From [Empedobacter] haloabium (GTDB lineage: Bacteria > Pseudomonadota > Gammaproteobacteria > Burkholderiales > Burkholderiaceae_D): a stretch of 64,000 nucleotides of DNA. Position numbers and translations under genes: made by a program. The notes under the pieces are model-generated. The model worked only from the letters and a program-made list of their open reading frames with translations. It was not told the DNA's origin and searched no databases. Shown here in pieces: positions 37,766 through 46,834 of this stretch. How positions within the stretch are numbered: the first letter of the stretch is position 1; each line of letters opens with the position of its first letter. The stretch covers positions 4,774,001-4,838,000 of the forward strand of contig CP136508.1 in the NCBI GenBank assembly GCA_008011715.2, in the 5' to 3' direction.

Positions 37766-40700
37766 ATGACCGAACCCACGCATAAACCTGCCGAGCGCGC
37801 GCCCGAGGTCGCCGTCGCACCACTGAACACGATCGACCAGCAAGACGTCGGCGCGGCGGCGGCTGCCTTCGACAAATGGCTGCGCAAGATCAGCCACGAT
37901 TACGTCACGCTCGAGCGCCTCAGCACCGTGGCTGGCAGCCTGCCGGTCATCGGCAACATTATGGCGCTGATCGACGTCATCATGGACGTGGTTGGAATCA
38001 TCCAGAAATACATCGACAAAGGGAAAGACAAAGTCGATTTCCTGGCATGGGTCAGCCTGGGCATCAACCTGATCGGCGTGATCCCCCTGCCGGCAACGGC
38101 TGCGGCGCGCATGAGCCTGCGCCCTGCCTTGCACCTGGCTCGGCAAAAGCTGGCCATGGGTTTCAAGGATGTCGGCGCCACGCTGGTCGAGGTGCTGGCC
38201 GTGAACCTCAACGCGAAACTGGCCGGCGAGCTCGACACCTTTATCGACGGCGCGATGGCCAGGCTCTCCGGCATCCTGGACGATTGCGCCAGGATGGCCG
38301 ACGGCATTGCCGACGACCTGATCAAGATCCTCAGGCGCTGCATCGGCAAGGAACCGCTATTCGAGATCGCCTCGCCGGCGGAGGTGGAACACAAGCTGCA
38401 CGACCACAAGGTGCAGAGCAGCTGGCGCCGCATGCTGGGTGCGCTGGACCGGCATTACAAGAAGGCCGCAAACTATGCCGCAGCCACCGCGGCGCGCCAG
38501 CTGCCGCAGAGCGCGGTCGCTGGCGTGACAGTCATCATCACGCACCTGACCAACTTCAAGCCCGCGTTCCGCGCCCAGCTCACGGCCCTGGCCGACGAAA
38601 AGGCGCAGATGAGCATCAAGTGGATCCTGCTGCGCCTGCGCGACGCCGTCGTCAAGCACAAGAAGCGCCATGCGGTGCTGGTGCCGTCCGCCAAGGGCGC
38701 GCAGCACAAGAAGGACAACCCCGGCCACGAGCTGGAGGTCGTCAACAAGCAACACCCGGCCACGGGCGACGCCAATCAATGCAAGCTGTGCCCCGCCAAG
38801 GCCGCCACCGCCCACTCCATCAGCTTCGCCACCGGCGCCGAAACGTTCACGCATACCGACTTCGTGTTGGATGCGCCGCTGCCAATCGAGTGGAGCCGCA
38901 CCTATCGCAGCCAGCTGATCGCCTACGACAGCGGCAACCTGGGCGCGCGCTGGCTGACGCCGTACAGCACCCGCATCGACGTCATCGGCCAAGGCAAGCC
39001 CACTGGCCTGCTTTACCACGCCGCCGATGGCCGCAGCCACCGCTATCCCTGGCTGGCGGTCGGCGAAAAGCATCACGATCCGGTCGAGCAGATCACGTTG
39101 ACGCGCATGAGTGTCACGCTGCTCACGCTTGATTTCGGCAAGCCGCTGCCCGAAGGCCAACCAAGCCCGTGGCGAGAGACCTATGAATTGACCGACACGG
39201 TACGCAGCAAGGCGGCCGAAATAGGCAAGCAGCACTTCCGCCTGATCGCCATTCACGCCAAGGACGGCGCAGCCCTGGGCCTGCGCTACGACCACGTGGC
39301 CAATGGCGAGGCGGTGCTCAGCGACATCATCAGCAAGCAAGGCGACGCCATCGTCGCCCATGCCGGCACCCAAGTCGACGCCAATGGCCACATCGTCGCG
39401 CTGTGGGAAATCAAGGAAGGCCAGCTGGTGCGCCAACTGTCCGCCTACGACTACAACGAGCACGGCGACCTGATCTACGCCCAGGAAGAAAACGCGGCCG
39501 CCTGGCACTACCAGTACGACCGCCACCTCGTCACCCGCTACACCGACCGCACGGGTCGCGGCATCAACCTGGCCTACGACACCAGTATCGACAGCGGCGC
39601 CAATGCGAAAGCGATCCGCGAGTGGGCCGACGACGGCAGCCACGACACGCGGTTAGAGTGGGACAAGAACATCCGCCTGACCTACGTCACCGACGCGTTG
39701 GGCAACGAAACCCGCTACTACTACGACATCGCCGGCTACACCTACCGCACCATCTACGCGGACGGCCTGGAAGAATGGTTCTACCGCGACAATGCGAAAA
39801 ACGTCATCCGCCATATCCACACCGACGGCAACAGCGAGCATTTCCGTTACGACGACCACGGCAACCTGCTGACGCACACCCGAGCAGACGGCAGCCAGGT
39901 CCATTTCGAATACGACGCCCAACACCGCATTACCGGCATCCTCGACCCCGAAGGCGGCACGTGGAAGCGCGACTACGATGCCAAAGGCCACTTGGTCGAG
40001 GAAATCGACCCGCTCGGCAACAAGACCCAATACGCCTACGACAAGGCTGGCCGCCCCGTCGAAGTCACCGATGCCAAGGGCGGCGTCAAGAAGCTCGCTT
40101 ACACCCCGGACGGCCAGCTCGCCAGCTACACCGATTGCTCCGGCCACAGCACCCAGTGGCAATACGACGAGCGCAAGCGCCTCATCAAAAGCTTCGACGC
40201 CGCCGGCAACATCACGCGCTACCGCTACACGCCAGTCAGCGCCGAAGCGCTGACCTTGGCGCTCAGCGAAGAAACCGGCAATCACCCAGGCCAGCTCGAA
40301 GCCGTCATCCACCCCGACGGCAGCGAAGAGCAGTTGCGCCACGACGCCGAAGGCCGTCTGCTGGCGCACATCGACGCCCTGCAACGCACCACCAGGTACC
40401 GCTACACGGCGGCCGGCCTGATCGCGCAGCGCACCGACGCGCTGGGACACAGCCTGCGCTACCGCTGGGACGCGCTGGGCCGTCTGTCCGCGCTGGAAAA
40501 CGAAAACGGCAGCGTCTACCGATTCCAATACGACCCGGTGGGCCGCCTGCTGCAGGAGCAGGGCTTCGATGGCAAAGCGACCGAGTACCGCTACCACGAA
40601 GGAACTGGCGTGCTGGCGGAAACGGTCGAAGCCGGCGTGACCACACGTCTCGAGTTCGACGCCATGGGCAGGCTCATGCAGCGGCGCGCCGCCGCGCCAG

Positions 40701-42688
40701 GCCAGTCCGAGCAAATCGAAACCTTCGCCTACTACGCCAGCGGCCAACTGGCCGACGCAAAAAACGAACACGCCCGGCTGCAATGGTTCTACGACCCCGC
40801 CGGCAACCTGGTACGCGAGCACCAGCACTATCACGGCCCATTCCACCCCGACAAACGCACGGCGGTCTGGCACCACCGCTACGACGAACTGAACCAACGT
40901 ATCGGCACCACCCGCCCGGACGGCCACCGCATCGACTGGCTGACCTATGGCGCCGGCCACGTGCACGGCTTGCTGCTCGATGGGCAAGAAGTCGTGTCCT
41001 TCGAGCGCAACGCGCTGTATCAGGAAACCGCCCGTATCCAGGCCAACGGCTTGCTGCAAACGATGAAGTACGACCCGGCCGGCCGGCTGATCGAACAGCA
41101 GCTGGGCCGGAAGAACATGGAGTTCCACCCTGACCCATATCGTCCCGATGCGCAAGTCGGCATGCAAGCGGCAATCCAGCGGCGCTACCGCTACGACCGC
41201 TCCGGCCAGCTGACGAGTATCGACGACACCCGGCGCGGGCATATCGAATATCGCTACGACCCGATTGGCCGGCTGCTGGCGGCAAACAGCGCGATGGGGC
41301 ATGAGACCTTTGCGTTCGACCCTGCTGGCAATATCCAGGTGCCCGACACTACGCAGCAACACCAGAGCATTGCCACCCGCGTCTCGCTTCCTAAGGTGCT
41401 GGACAACCTGCTCAAGGAATACGCTGGCACCAGCTACCGCTACGACGATCGCGGTAACCTCATTGAACGGATGCACAATGGACAGCGCGATACGTTCGAG
41501 TGGGATGCTTTCAACCGGATGGCACGCGCCGCTACTAGGTCCGGCGTCATCTCCTTTGCCTACGATCCGTTGGGGCGGCGCATCGCTAAGCACAGCCAGG
41601 GGCTGAATGGAACTGGCCTGCGGCAAGCGACCCGGACCATGTACGGCTGGGATGGCAATACGTTGGCGTTGGAGAGCAGGGTCCACTACGGCCATATAAA
41701 CGACGAGCGGACGGTCCACTATGTGTACGAACGCGATAGCTTCGTGCCGCTGGTACATGTCACGCGAAACCGAACTCTGCAACTGGCACCTACAACCGAT
41801 GTCAAAGCGCTGATGGCGCGAAACGATGGCAAATACGACATTGCGCTCGATCCGCTATGGAACGGCGAATATGAGCAGGAAGCCGAGCCGTTTGGCAAAG
41901 ATGAGATCGCGTTCTATCAATGCGACCATCTCGGCACGCCTCAGGAATTGACGGATTGCGCAGGCAACGTCGCGTGGTCGGCACAGTACGAGGCATGGGG
42001 ACGAGCAAAAGAAGCAATCAGCAAAGCAGCCTACAAGGCCGGGATGTTTAACCCAATCCGCTTCCAGGGACAATATCTCGATGAAGAAACAGGGTTGCAC
42101 TACAACCGGTATAGATACTACGATCCCAATGGAAGTAGGTTCGTTAGCCAAGATCCAATTCGACTAAGTGGCGGCAATAACCTCCAGCAATACGCTCCAA
42201 ACCCTACCGAATGGGTTGACACACTTGGGCTCCATCGCTCCAGCTCAAGGGTCGGTAGTGAGAGCGGCTCGGGAGCAGCCTCACCTTGCTATGAAACTCT
42301 TTATCGAGGTGACAGTCGAGGCGGCGTCGCCTGGATGAAATCCCATGGAGCCAGGAACAGCGGCTATATGTCAGCCGTGAATCAGACGCATCTTTCAGAT
42401 CAAGACGTTTTGATGAAACAGCATGCCCGAGATAGCGTGACTCCGCCATCCCCGTATATTTCTGTAACGTCAGACCCACGTGTCGCCGAATACTTCGCCA
42501 CGAATGGGGGTACGACGCCGGGCGTGGTCTACACGCTGAAAGTGAAGTGCGGCAGAGGCATACAGAACAAATTTAACAATTTGGCTGTGCCAGCTGGTCC
42601 GGGTGGTAAGCTCATCTCTGAGGCAGAGTGGCTGATACCTGGCTATATTCGCCCAAGCGAAGTCGTAGGAAGGAGAAAAGTGCCATGA
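37766..42688 (+). CDS. Rhs polymorphic toxin with C-terminal ADP-ribosyltransferase-like domain
   Basis: Large T6SS-delivered effector of 1640 residues. Residues 1-250 are a helical header with two hydrophobic stretches (about 55-80 and 92-112); NQCKLCPAKA near 335 precedes the Rhs cocoon. YD repeats fill about 550-1300. The conserved cage end is RYYDPNGSRFVSQDPIRL (about 1447) and DTLGL (1485-1489), after which the 151-residue toxin begins. There, LYRG (R1514), SVTS (1566-1569) in PYISVTSDPRVAEYFA, and ExE (E1619, E1621) in SEAEWLIPGYI match the R-S-E pattern of ADP-ribosyltransferases. The domain assignment rests on these motifs. The gene lacks a PAAR domain; PAAR genes lie downstream. Its stop overlaps the candidate immunity gene. 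Confidence 0.9.
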   Translation: MTEPTHKPAERAPEVAVAPLNTIDQQDVGAAAAAFDKWLRKISHDYVTLERLSTVAGSLPVIGNIMALIDVIMDVVGIIQKYIDKGKDKVDFLAWVSLGINLIGVIPLPATAAARMSLRPALHLARQKLAMGFKDVGATLVEVLAVNLNAKLAGELDTFIDGAMARLSGILDDCARMADGIADDLIKILRRCIGKEPLFEIASPAEVEHKLHDHKVQSSWRRMLGALDRHYKKAANYAAATAARQLPQSAVAGVTVIITHLTNFKPAFRAQLTALADEKAQMSIKWILLRLRDAVVKHKKRHAVLVPSAKGAQHKKDNPGHELEVVNKQHPATGDANQCKLCPAKAATAHSISFATGAETFTHTDFVLDAPLPIEWSRTYRSQLIAYDSGNLGARWLTPYSTRIDVIGQGKPTGLLYHAADGRSHRYPWLAVGEKHHDPVEQITLTRMSVTLLTLDFGKPLPEGQPSPWRETYELTDTVRSKAAEIGKQHFRLIAIHAKDGAALGLRYDHVANGEAVLSDIISKQGDAIVAHAGTQVDANGHIVALWEIKEGQLVRQLSAYDYNEHGDLIYAQEENAAAWHYQYDRHLVTRYTDRTGRGINLAYDTSIDSGANAKAIREWADDGSHDTRLEWDKNIRLTYVTDALGNETRYYYDIAGYTYRTIYADGLEEWFYRDNAKNVIRHIHTDGNSEHFRYDDHGNLLTHTRADGSQVHFEYDAQHRITGILDPEGGTWKRDYDAKGHLVEEIDPLGNKTQYAYDKAGRPVEVTDAKGGVKKLAYTPDGQLASYTDCSGHSTQWQYDERKRLIKSFDAAGNITRYRYTPVSAEALTLALSEETGNHPGQLEAVIHPDGSEEQLRHDAEGRLLAHIDALQRTTRYRYTAAGLIAQRTDALGHSLRYRWDALGRLSALENENGSVYRFQYDPVGRLLQEQGFDGKATEYRYHEGTGVLAETVEAGVTTRLEFDAMGRLMQRRAAAPGQSEQIETFAYYASGQLADAKNEHARLQWFYDPAGNLVREHQHYHGPFHPDKRTAVWHHRYDELNQRIGTTRPDGHRIDWLTYGAGHVHGLLLDGQEVVSFERNALYQETARIQANGLLQTMKYDPAGRLIEQQLGRKNMEFHPDPYRPDAQVGMQAAIQRRYRYDRSGQLTSIDDTRRGHIEYRYDPIGRLLAANSAMGHETFAFDPAGNIQVPDTTQQHQSIATRVSLPKVLDNLLKEYAGTSYRYDDRGNLIERMHNGQRDTFEWDAFNRMARAATRSGVISFAYDPLGRRIAKHSQGLNGTGLRQATRTMYGWDGNTLALESRVHYGHINDERTVHYVYERDSFVPLVHVTRNRTLQLAPTTDVKALMARNDGKYDIALDPLWNGEYEQEAEPFGKDEIAFYQCDHLGTPQELTDCAGNVAWSAQYEAWGRAKEAISKAAYKAGMFNPIRFQGQYLDEETGLHYNRYRYYDPNGSRFVSQDPIRLSGGNNLQQYAPNPTEWVDTLGLHRSSSRVGSESGSGAASPCYETLYRGDSRGGVAWMKSHGARNSGYMSAVNQTHLSDQDVLMKQHARDSVTPPSPYISVTSDPRVAEYFATNGGTTPGVVYTLKVKCGRGIQNKFNNLAVPAGPGGKLISEAEWLIPGYIRPSEVVGRRKVP

Positions 42689-42972
42689 CAATTATTTCAA
42701 CCCACGATTTGCACCCAAGTGACGTACCTCCAGCAAATTGCAACTGGTCTACGTTTTCGGAGTTCGCCTTGACTTTTGACCCCATGGCCGAGGCTAAAGA
42801 CGAGTCCGATCAATTGCCAGCAAGTGCGACACCATCTGATATTTCGACTGCTGTGGCATTGAGATACTTTCTCTACTGTTGGCAACGCATCGGCAACAAT
42901 CAAGGGGGCTTAACCCCCGAGGCATTAGAGAAGGTTCAAACAGCTCTACATATTCTTCGCACAAAAGTCTGA
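42685..42972 (+). CDS. Candidate immunity protein for the Rhs-ART toxin
   Basis: A 95-residue soluble protein with no family I recognise. Its ATG overlaps the Rhs stop (ATGA), with AGGAAGGAGAA upstream inside the toxin gene, the classic position of a cognate immunity gene. It is mostly helical (DISTAVALRYFLYCWQRIGNN). A second copy at 47335 matches 81 of 95 residues, and ten of the fourteen differences fall in the first 22 residues. The immunity role is inferred from position. Confidence 0.75.
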   Translation: MTIISTHDLHPSDVPPANCNWSTFSEFALTFDPMAEAKDESDQLPASATPSDISTAVALRYFLYCWQRIGNNQGGLTPEALEKVQTALHILRTKV

Positions 42973-42973
42973 C

Positions 42974-43285
42974 CTGCAAATTCAGATTCCCTATTAGTAC
43001 CCTAGGAACTCAGTTCGACTACGGCAGTGCGGGTCGCTGACCCGCTACAGCGCTTCCGCGCAACCCAGCAGCCATTGGGGAATTTGACGGCACTAGTCGA
43101 AGAAAGCGTCGATAAAGATTTCATGCTGAATTCAATTTTCGCAAAACTAGGGCCTAGCAAAAAGGGATGGCAGCACTACCAACATAGAATGTGGCATGAC
43201 GCCTATAATCCCAAGAGATAATGGTCAAGTGTTGGGCGAACCCTTTCACCGATAGTGCTTACACTAAGAGGTGCAACTCAGGCCG
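42974..43285 (+). pseudogene. Broken copy of the 94-residue partner gene (intact at 47624)
   Basis: The DNA aligns along its length with 47624-47936, but the GTG start is CTG here, the eighth codon is TAG (42995-42997), and indels follow. Blocks such as CTACAGCGCTTCCGCGCAAC and TAATGGTCAAGTGTTGGGCG are shared. Similarity ends near AGGCCG at about 43285. With the immunity gene it forms one half of a roughly 625-bp direct duplication. Confidence 0.85.
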
Positions 43286-43520
43286 AAATGGCCTGTGCGA
43301 CCCCAGGGGGATACGATGCACTTGTCTCCGATGTGGCTGACAACAATTTGAGATTGAGTGCGAAAGTATGGCGAGGACGGCCAAAAAATCGAGTCCTCCA
43401 CGATGCCTTTGTTTTCAACTATTAAATCGGCATGGCAGATGTGAATACCAGGGTACACTGACCGAACATGGCTTCGTCTACAGCATGTGCCGCAAAGGTA
43501 CTGCTGGGATAACGTCGTCG
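43286..43520. other. Unassigned decayed sequence in the effector island
   Basis: Short frames exist on both strands but none has a ribosome site or recognisable product. It lies directly before a TNT-toxin tail remnant and is probably the eroded body of another toxin tip. Confidence 0.4.
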
Positions 43521-43657
43521 CTGGATTCAATCGAGCTGGCGAATCGTTGCCGACCACTGCGGGAATAAATATGTCGAAAAATAATTTGATCATTGTAGAT
43601 TTGCACCATGTTGCTGGTACAACGCTACTAGTTTCGGCAACGATGAGATTGTCGTGA
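43521..43657 (+). pseudogene. Remnant of a TNT toxin tail plus 5' part of its immunity gene
   Basis: 43521-43568 reads LDSIELANRCRPLRE-stop, matching the last residues of the TNT toxin at 46382 (GELIELPNRCPPPRK). Two bases later, 43571-43657 encodes MSKNNLIIVDLHHVAGTTLL and stops after 28 residues; it matches the start of the TNT immunity gene at 46386 (MSKNKLVIIDLKHVNGTPLP). Both parts are truncated. Confidence 0.75.
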
Positions 43658-43801
43658 TGATGAAACTAGAACTCATCCGAACGGCGATGAGGAATTTCAT
43701 GGCCACGTTCGCTGCTGGGATGACCTACACAATGACCAGCAGTCTGCGCTAAAAAAAGCACGAATGATAACCAACAAGGGAAAGATAAAAAGGAAATCTA
43801 T

Positions 43802-44125
43802 ATGACAGCACAATACCGCAAGGATGAAATCGAAACACTTTTGAAGTCGAGCGATAGCAATGTAGTTATTGATGCACTTATGTATTTGTGCTTCAACATA
43901 AACGATCCGGATTGGGCCCAAGAGAAATGTCTTGATGCCATTGAAAATGGTATGAACGAGGATATCAGGGGTTTAGGAATTACATGCATCGGGCACATAG
44001 CAAGAATGCATGGCAAGATTGATAGACAAAAAGTAATGCCGGCGCTGGAGAGGAAACTCAAGGATAGCGCGCTATCTGGAAGAGCTCAAGATGCCATGGA
44101 TGACATAGAGACATTCGTGAAGTGA
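43802..44125 (+). CDS. HEAT-repeat-like small protein, candidate orphan immunity
   Basis: A 107-residue all-helical protein: two or three helix pairs resemble HEAT units (SNVVIDALMYLCFNIND, IRGLGITCIGHIARMHG, ALSGRAQDAMDDIETF). AAAAAGGAAATC gives a ribosome site. Base composition is markedly AT-richer than the chromosome. Helical-repeat proteins of this size are common immunity proteins in polymorphic-toxin loci; the cognate toxin is not present. Function is inferred from context only. Confidence 0.7.
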   Translation: MTAQYRKDEIETLLKSSDSNVVIDALMYLCFNINDPDWAQEKCLDAIENGMNEDIRGLGITCIGHIARMHGKIDRQKVMPALERKLKDSALSGRAQDAMDDIETFVK

Positions 44126-44402
44126 TTGAATAAATCTTTTTGCCGAGTATGCATACGGTTCTGCATCATACGAACGAGTACGCCACTGACGTATTTTTAC
44201 CCGCGCTTATGATTCCAATAGGGGCGAACGATACCTCGGACGAAGGGCCGGAATCATATAGATGGACGGAGCGAACGGGAGATGCCGATGAATATGAGCA
44301 GGGTCGAGGCAGGTCGAGCTTCAGCGTGTCCTGTACCATCTAGGCGTCGCCTAGGAAAGCTAGGATTGGATGAACAATCAAGGTATTTGACACAAAATTG
44401 AT

Positions 44403-44861
44403 ATGCATATCGTTAAAGTGGACGCGAGACAAGGCTGGGCTTCGATTGACTCGACACGGATTGAACTTGATGAGGCGGGAAAGCTGGTTGCGGCGATCGC
44501 AACGCTATGCTCTCGCCCAATTCTTACAAGTCAAGAGCCAACGCGCTATCGTATCGTCAGGAAGGTTAGCGTATGCGGATACTCCGCCGACGCCGAGATC
44601 GGAACAAGGGACGGAAGAGCATTCTCGCTACATTTTCTATTTGATTTGGTGTATTTTTTCACGTTGAGCATTCTAGAGTCAAAGGTACTCAAGGCGTGTG
44701 AAAAATCTTGGAAGGTAAAATTCAGGAGTGATTCTCCGAGTACGGCGTTTCTCGACTCTTGCGAATGGGGAAGCGCTAGATTCAGGTATGATCCGAAACA
44801 AGGCGATCTAAGTCTGGAACTTATATTCGCGTACAGCGAAAGCCCGGTTGATCACGTGTAG
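44403..44861 (+). CDS. Hypothetical protein, candidate orphan immunity
   Basis: A 152-residue soluble protein, AT-rich, with no recognised family. It has a central FSLHFLFDLVYFFTLSILESKVLKACEKSW helix region and a C-terminal CEWGSARFRYDPKQGDLSLELIF beta region. No good ribosome site precedes the ATG, although TTGACA lies 23 nt upstream. Placed between a HEAT-like gene and PAAR copy 1, it most likely belongs to a past toxin tip. Confidence 0.6.
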   Translation: MHIVKVDARQGWASIDSTRIELDEAGKLVAAIATLCSRPILTSQEPTRYRIVRKVSVCGYSADAEIGTRDGRAFSLHFLFDLVYFFTLSILESKVLKACEKSWKVKFRSDSPSTAFLDSCEWGSARFRYDPKQGDLSLELIFAYSESPVDHV

Positions 44862-44962
44862 CTTCAAGGCTGTAACTAGACATCGCCCTTGCGTTTACAT
44901 TGCCACGAATCAATTAGTACTCCCTAGCGATTAGTCTCGTCAACGACCTCACTGGAGAACAA

Positions 44963-45241
44963 ATGTCCCTGAAAATCATTACAGTCGGCGACATGACCGA
45001 CCACGGCGGCACGGTAATAAGCGGCTCACCCAATCACGACATCCGCGGCAAGGCGATCGCCCGCGTGGGTGACAAAGTCGCCTGCCCGCTGGTCTACCCT
45101 GGCGGCAAGCCGCATGGGGTCAACAAGATCACTTCCGGCCACGATACGCTGACCGTTGACGGCATCGCTGTTGCGGTCGAGGGATGTACGACGGAATGTG
45201 GTTGCAAGCTGATCGGCAGCATGCCTGCAACGATTGGTTGA
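44963..45241 (+). CDS. PAAR-domain spike-tip protein, copy 1
   Basis: Sharpens the VgrG trimer and carries effectors in type VI secretion. The 92 residues MSLKIITVGDMTDHGGTVIS onward are a stand-alone PAAR domain. GSPNHDIRGKAIARVGDKVACP and HDTLTVDGIAVAVEGCTTECGCKL contain the zinc-binding His/Cys set. It differs from copy 2 (48827) by two residues. GGAGAACAA precedes the ATG. It is followed by an Rhs header remnant. Confidence 0.93.
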   Translation: MSLKIITVGDMTDHGGTVISGSPNHDIRGKAIARVGDKVACPLVYPGGKPHGVNKITSGHDTLTVDGIAVAVEGCTTECGCKLIGSMPATIG

Positions 45242-45321
45242 GCGCACGGCGTACTGGTGCAGTTACCACTCGACCTTGCTAGACCGAGCATTCTTGTTTC
45301 TAACACCGCAGCGCCACTAAC

Positions 45322-46382
45322 ATTGCCCAACGCGCGCCCGAAGTCGCCGTCGCCCCACTGAACACGATCGACCAGCACGACGTTGGCGCGGGAGCCGCGG
45401 CCTTCGACAAATGGCTGCGCAAGATCAGCCACGATTACGTCACGCTCGAGCGCCTGAGTACAGTGGCCGGCAGCTTGCCGGTCATCGGCAACATCATGGC
45501 GCTGATCGACGCCGTCATGGATGTCGTCAACGTTGTCCAGAAATATATCGCCAAGAAGGAAATCGAGTTCCTGGCATGGGTCAGCCTGGGCATCAACCTG
45601 ATCGGCGTGATACCCCTGCCCGCATCAAGCGCGGCGCGCATGAGCCTGCGCCCTACCCTGCACCTGGCCCGGCAGAAGCTGGCGATAAGCGCCAAGGATG
45701 TCGGCACCACGCTGGTCGAGGTGCTGGTCTTGCACCTCAACGCGAAGCTGGCCGGCGAGCTCGACACCTTTATCGACGGCGCGATGGCCAGGCTCTCCGG
45801 CATCCTGGACGATTGCGCCAAGCTGGCCGACGGCATCGCCGACGACCTGATCAATATCCTTAATCGCTGCATCGGCAACAAGCCGCTGTTCGACATCGCC
45901 GCACCGGCGGAGGTGGAAAGCAAGCTGCACGACCACAAGGTGCAGAGCAGCTGGCGCCGTATGCTGGGCGCCCTGGACCGGCAATATAAACGGGCCGCGA
46001 ACTACGCCGCGATGCAAAAGGGCGATTTGCCAAAGACCCAGGATGGCCGTCAAATTATGGGTTTGCGCCGGGGAAAGACTCTACAATTACACTGACGCCC
46101 GGCACTCAGATCGACCGCTTTGGACGGCCGACAGGTGGATTCGTCGCTCCCGCAGGAACACCCTTCGGTGATCGCGCGCTGCCTGCAGCGTCGTACAACG
46201 CGGAATATCACGTATATGAAGTGAAGAAGCCTATTGATGGCGTTCGAGCCGGACCAGCAGAACCTTGGTTCAATCAGCCCGGCAATGGAATTCAATATCA
46301 GCTTCCGCGAAGCGTTCAATCGCACCTAAACGCGGGGGAGCTAATCGAACTGCCGAATCGTTGTCCACCACCGCGGAAATAA
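45322..46382 (+). pseudogene. Rhs header joined to a TNT (NAD glycohydrolase) toxin domain, frameshifted
   Basis: 45331-46015 encodes the same header as Rhs residues 12-238 (RAPEVAVAPLNTIDQ to NYAA) but has no ATG; the first usable start is GTG 45463. The whole Rhs core is missing. From about 46011 a different frame reads NYGFAPGKDSTITLTPGTQI, then DRFG, GTPFGDRAL, PWFNQPGNGIQYQL and ends PPPRK at 46382: the tuberculosis-necrotizing-toxin (TNT) fold with its Arg and Gln active-site positions. A one-base shift near CAAAAGGG separates the frames. It is probably a deletion relic of a second Rhs toxin. Confidence 0.82.
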
Positions 46383-46385
46383 ATT

Positions 46386-46618
46386 ATGTCAAAAAACAAG
46401 CTTGTCATCATAGATTTGAAGCACGTCAACGGAACTCCTCTACCAGTTTCGGACCGGACGTTTTATCAGTGCATTAACTGCTGGAGCATTCTCAAGTCCC
46501 CCCCTTAGATAACGAGTACTGCGCCTGCGGAAATGTTTCCGTGGACGTTGATGCCGGGAGGGCGGGGGCGAAGAATGAGCAGTGGCTTCGAGTATTGCAG
46601 ATCACCAATGGCGACTGA
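46386..46618 (+). pseudogene. TNT immunity gene, interrupted at a C7 tract
   Basis: It starts 3 nt after the TNT stop: MSKNKLVIIDLKHVNGTPLP, then FYQCINCWSILKSPP-stop at 46506. Dropping or adding bases in the seven-C run (46498-46504) opens LDNEYCACGNVSVDVDAG and runs to TGA 46618, giving about 76 residues with CxxC and CxC pairs like a zinc ribbon. It may be a pseudogene, a phase-variable gene or a base-call error. Confidence 0.7.
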
Positions 46619-46834
46619 AAGCCGCCCAAGATGAGGCTTCGATAGAGGTGTGAAAAAAAAATTTCTACAGCTTTATTTCAACGCCCTTCCAAAGACGTAG
46701 ATGCTTCCGTGAGACAAAAGATGGGCGCAAATAGAAAACTCCGCTCGCAATTTTTCGAGACCAATTGCATATGTGGACGATGACGTTGTTTGGGTAGCAA
46801 AGCGAAATTTTCTTAACAGGACGGATGAGTAGTC

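Noticed and set aside
43264..43593. Leftward 109-codon frame
   Set aside because: It crosses the duplicated segment and the TNT-tail remnant on the opposite strand, so it is a chance frame in decayed DNA.
44140..44343. 67-codon frame
   Set aside because: No ribosome site, biased composition and no similarity to island genes.
46005..46025. Programmed -1 frameshift producing header-TNT
   Set aside because: CAAAAGGG is a poor slippery site (the P-site codon would re-pair badly) and no stimulatory hairpin is obvious; a deletion junction is simpler, though the point is left open in the findings.
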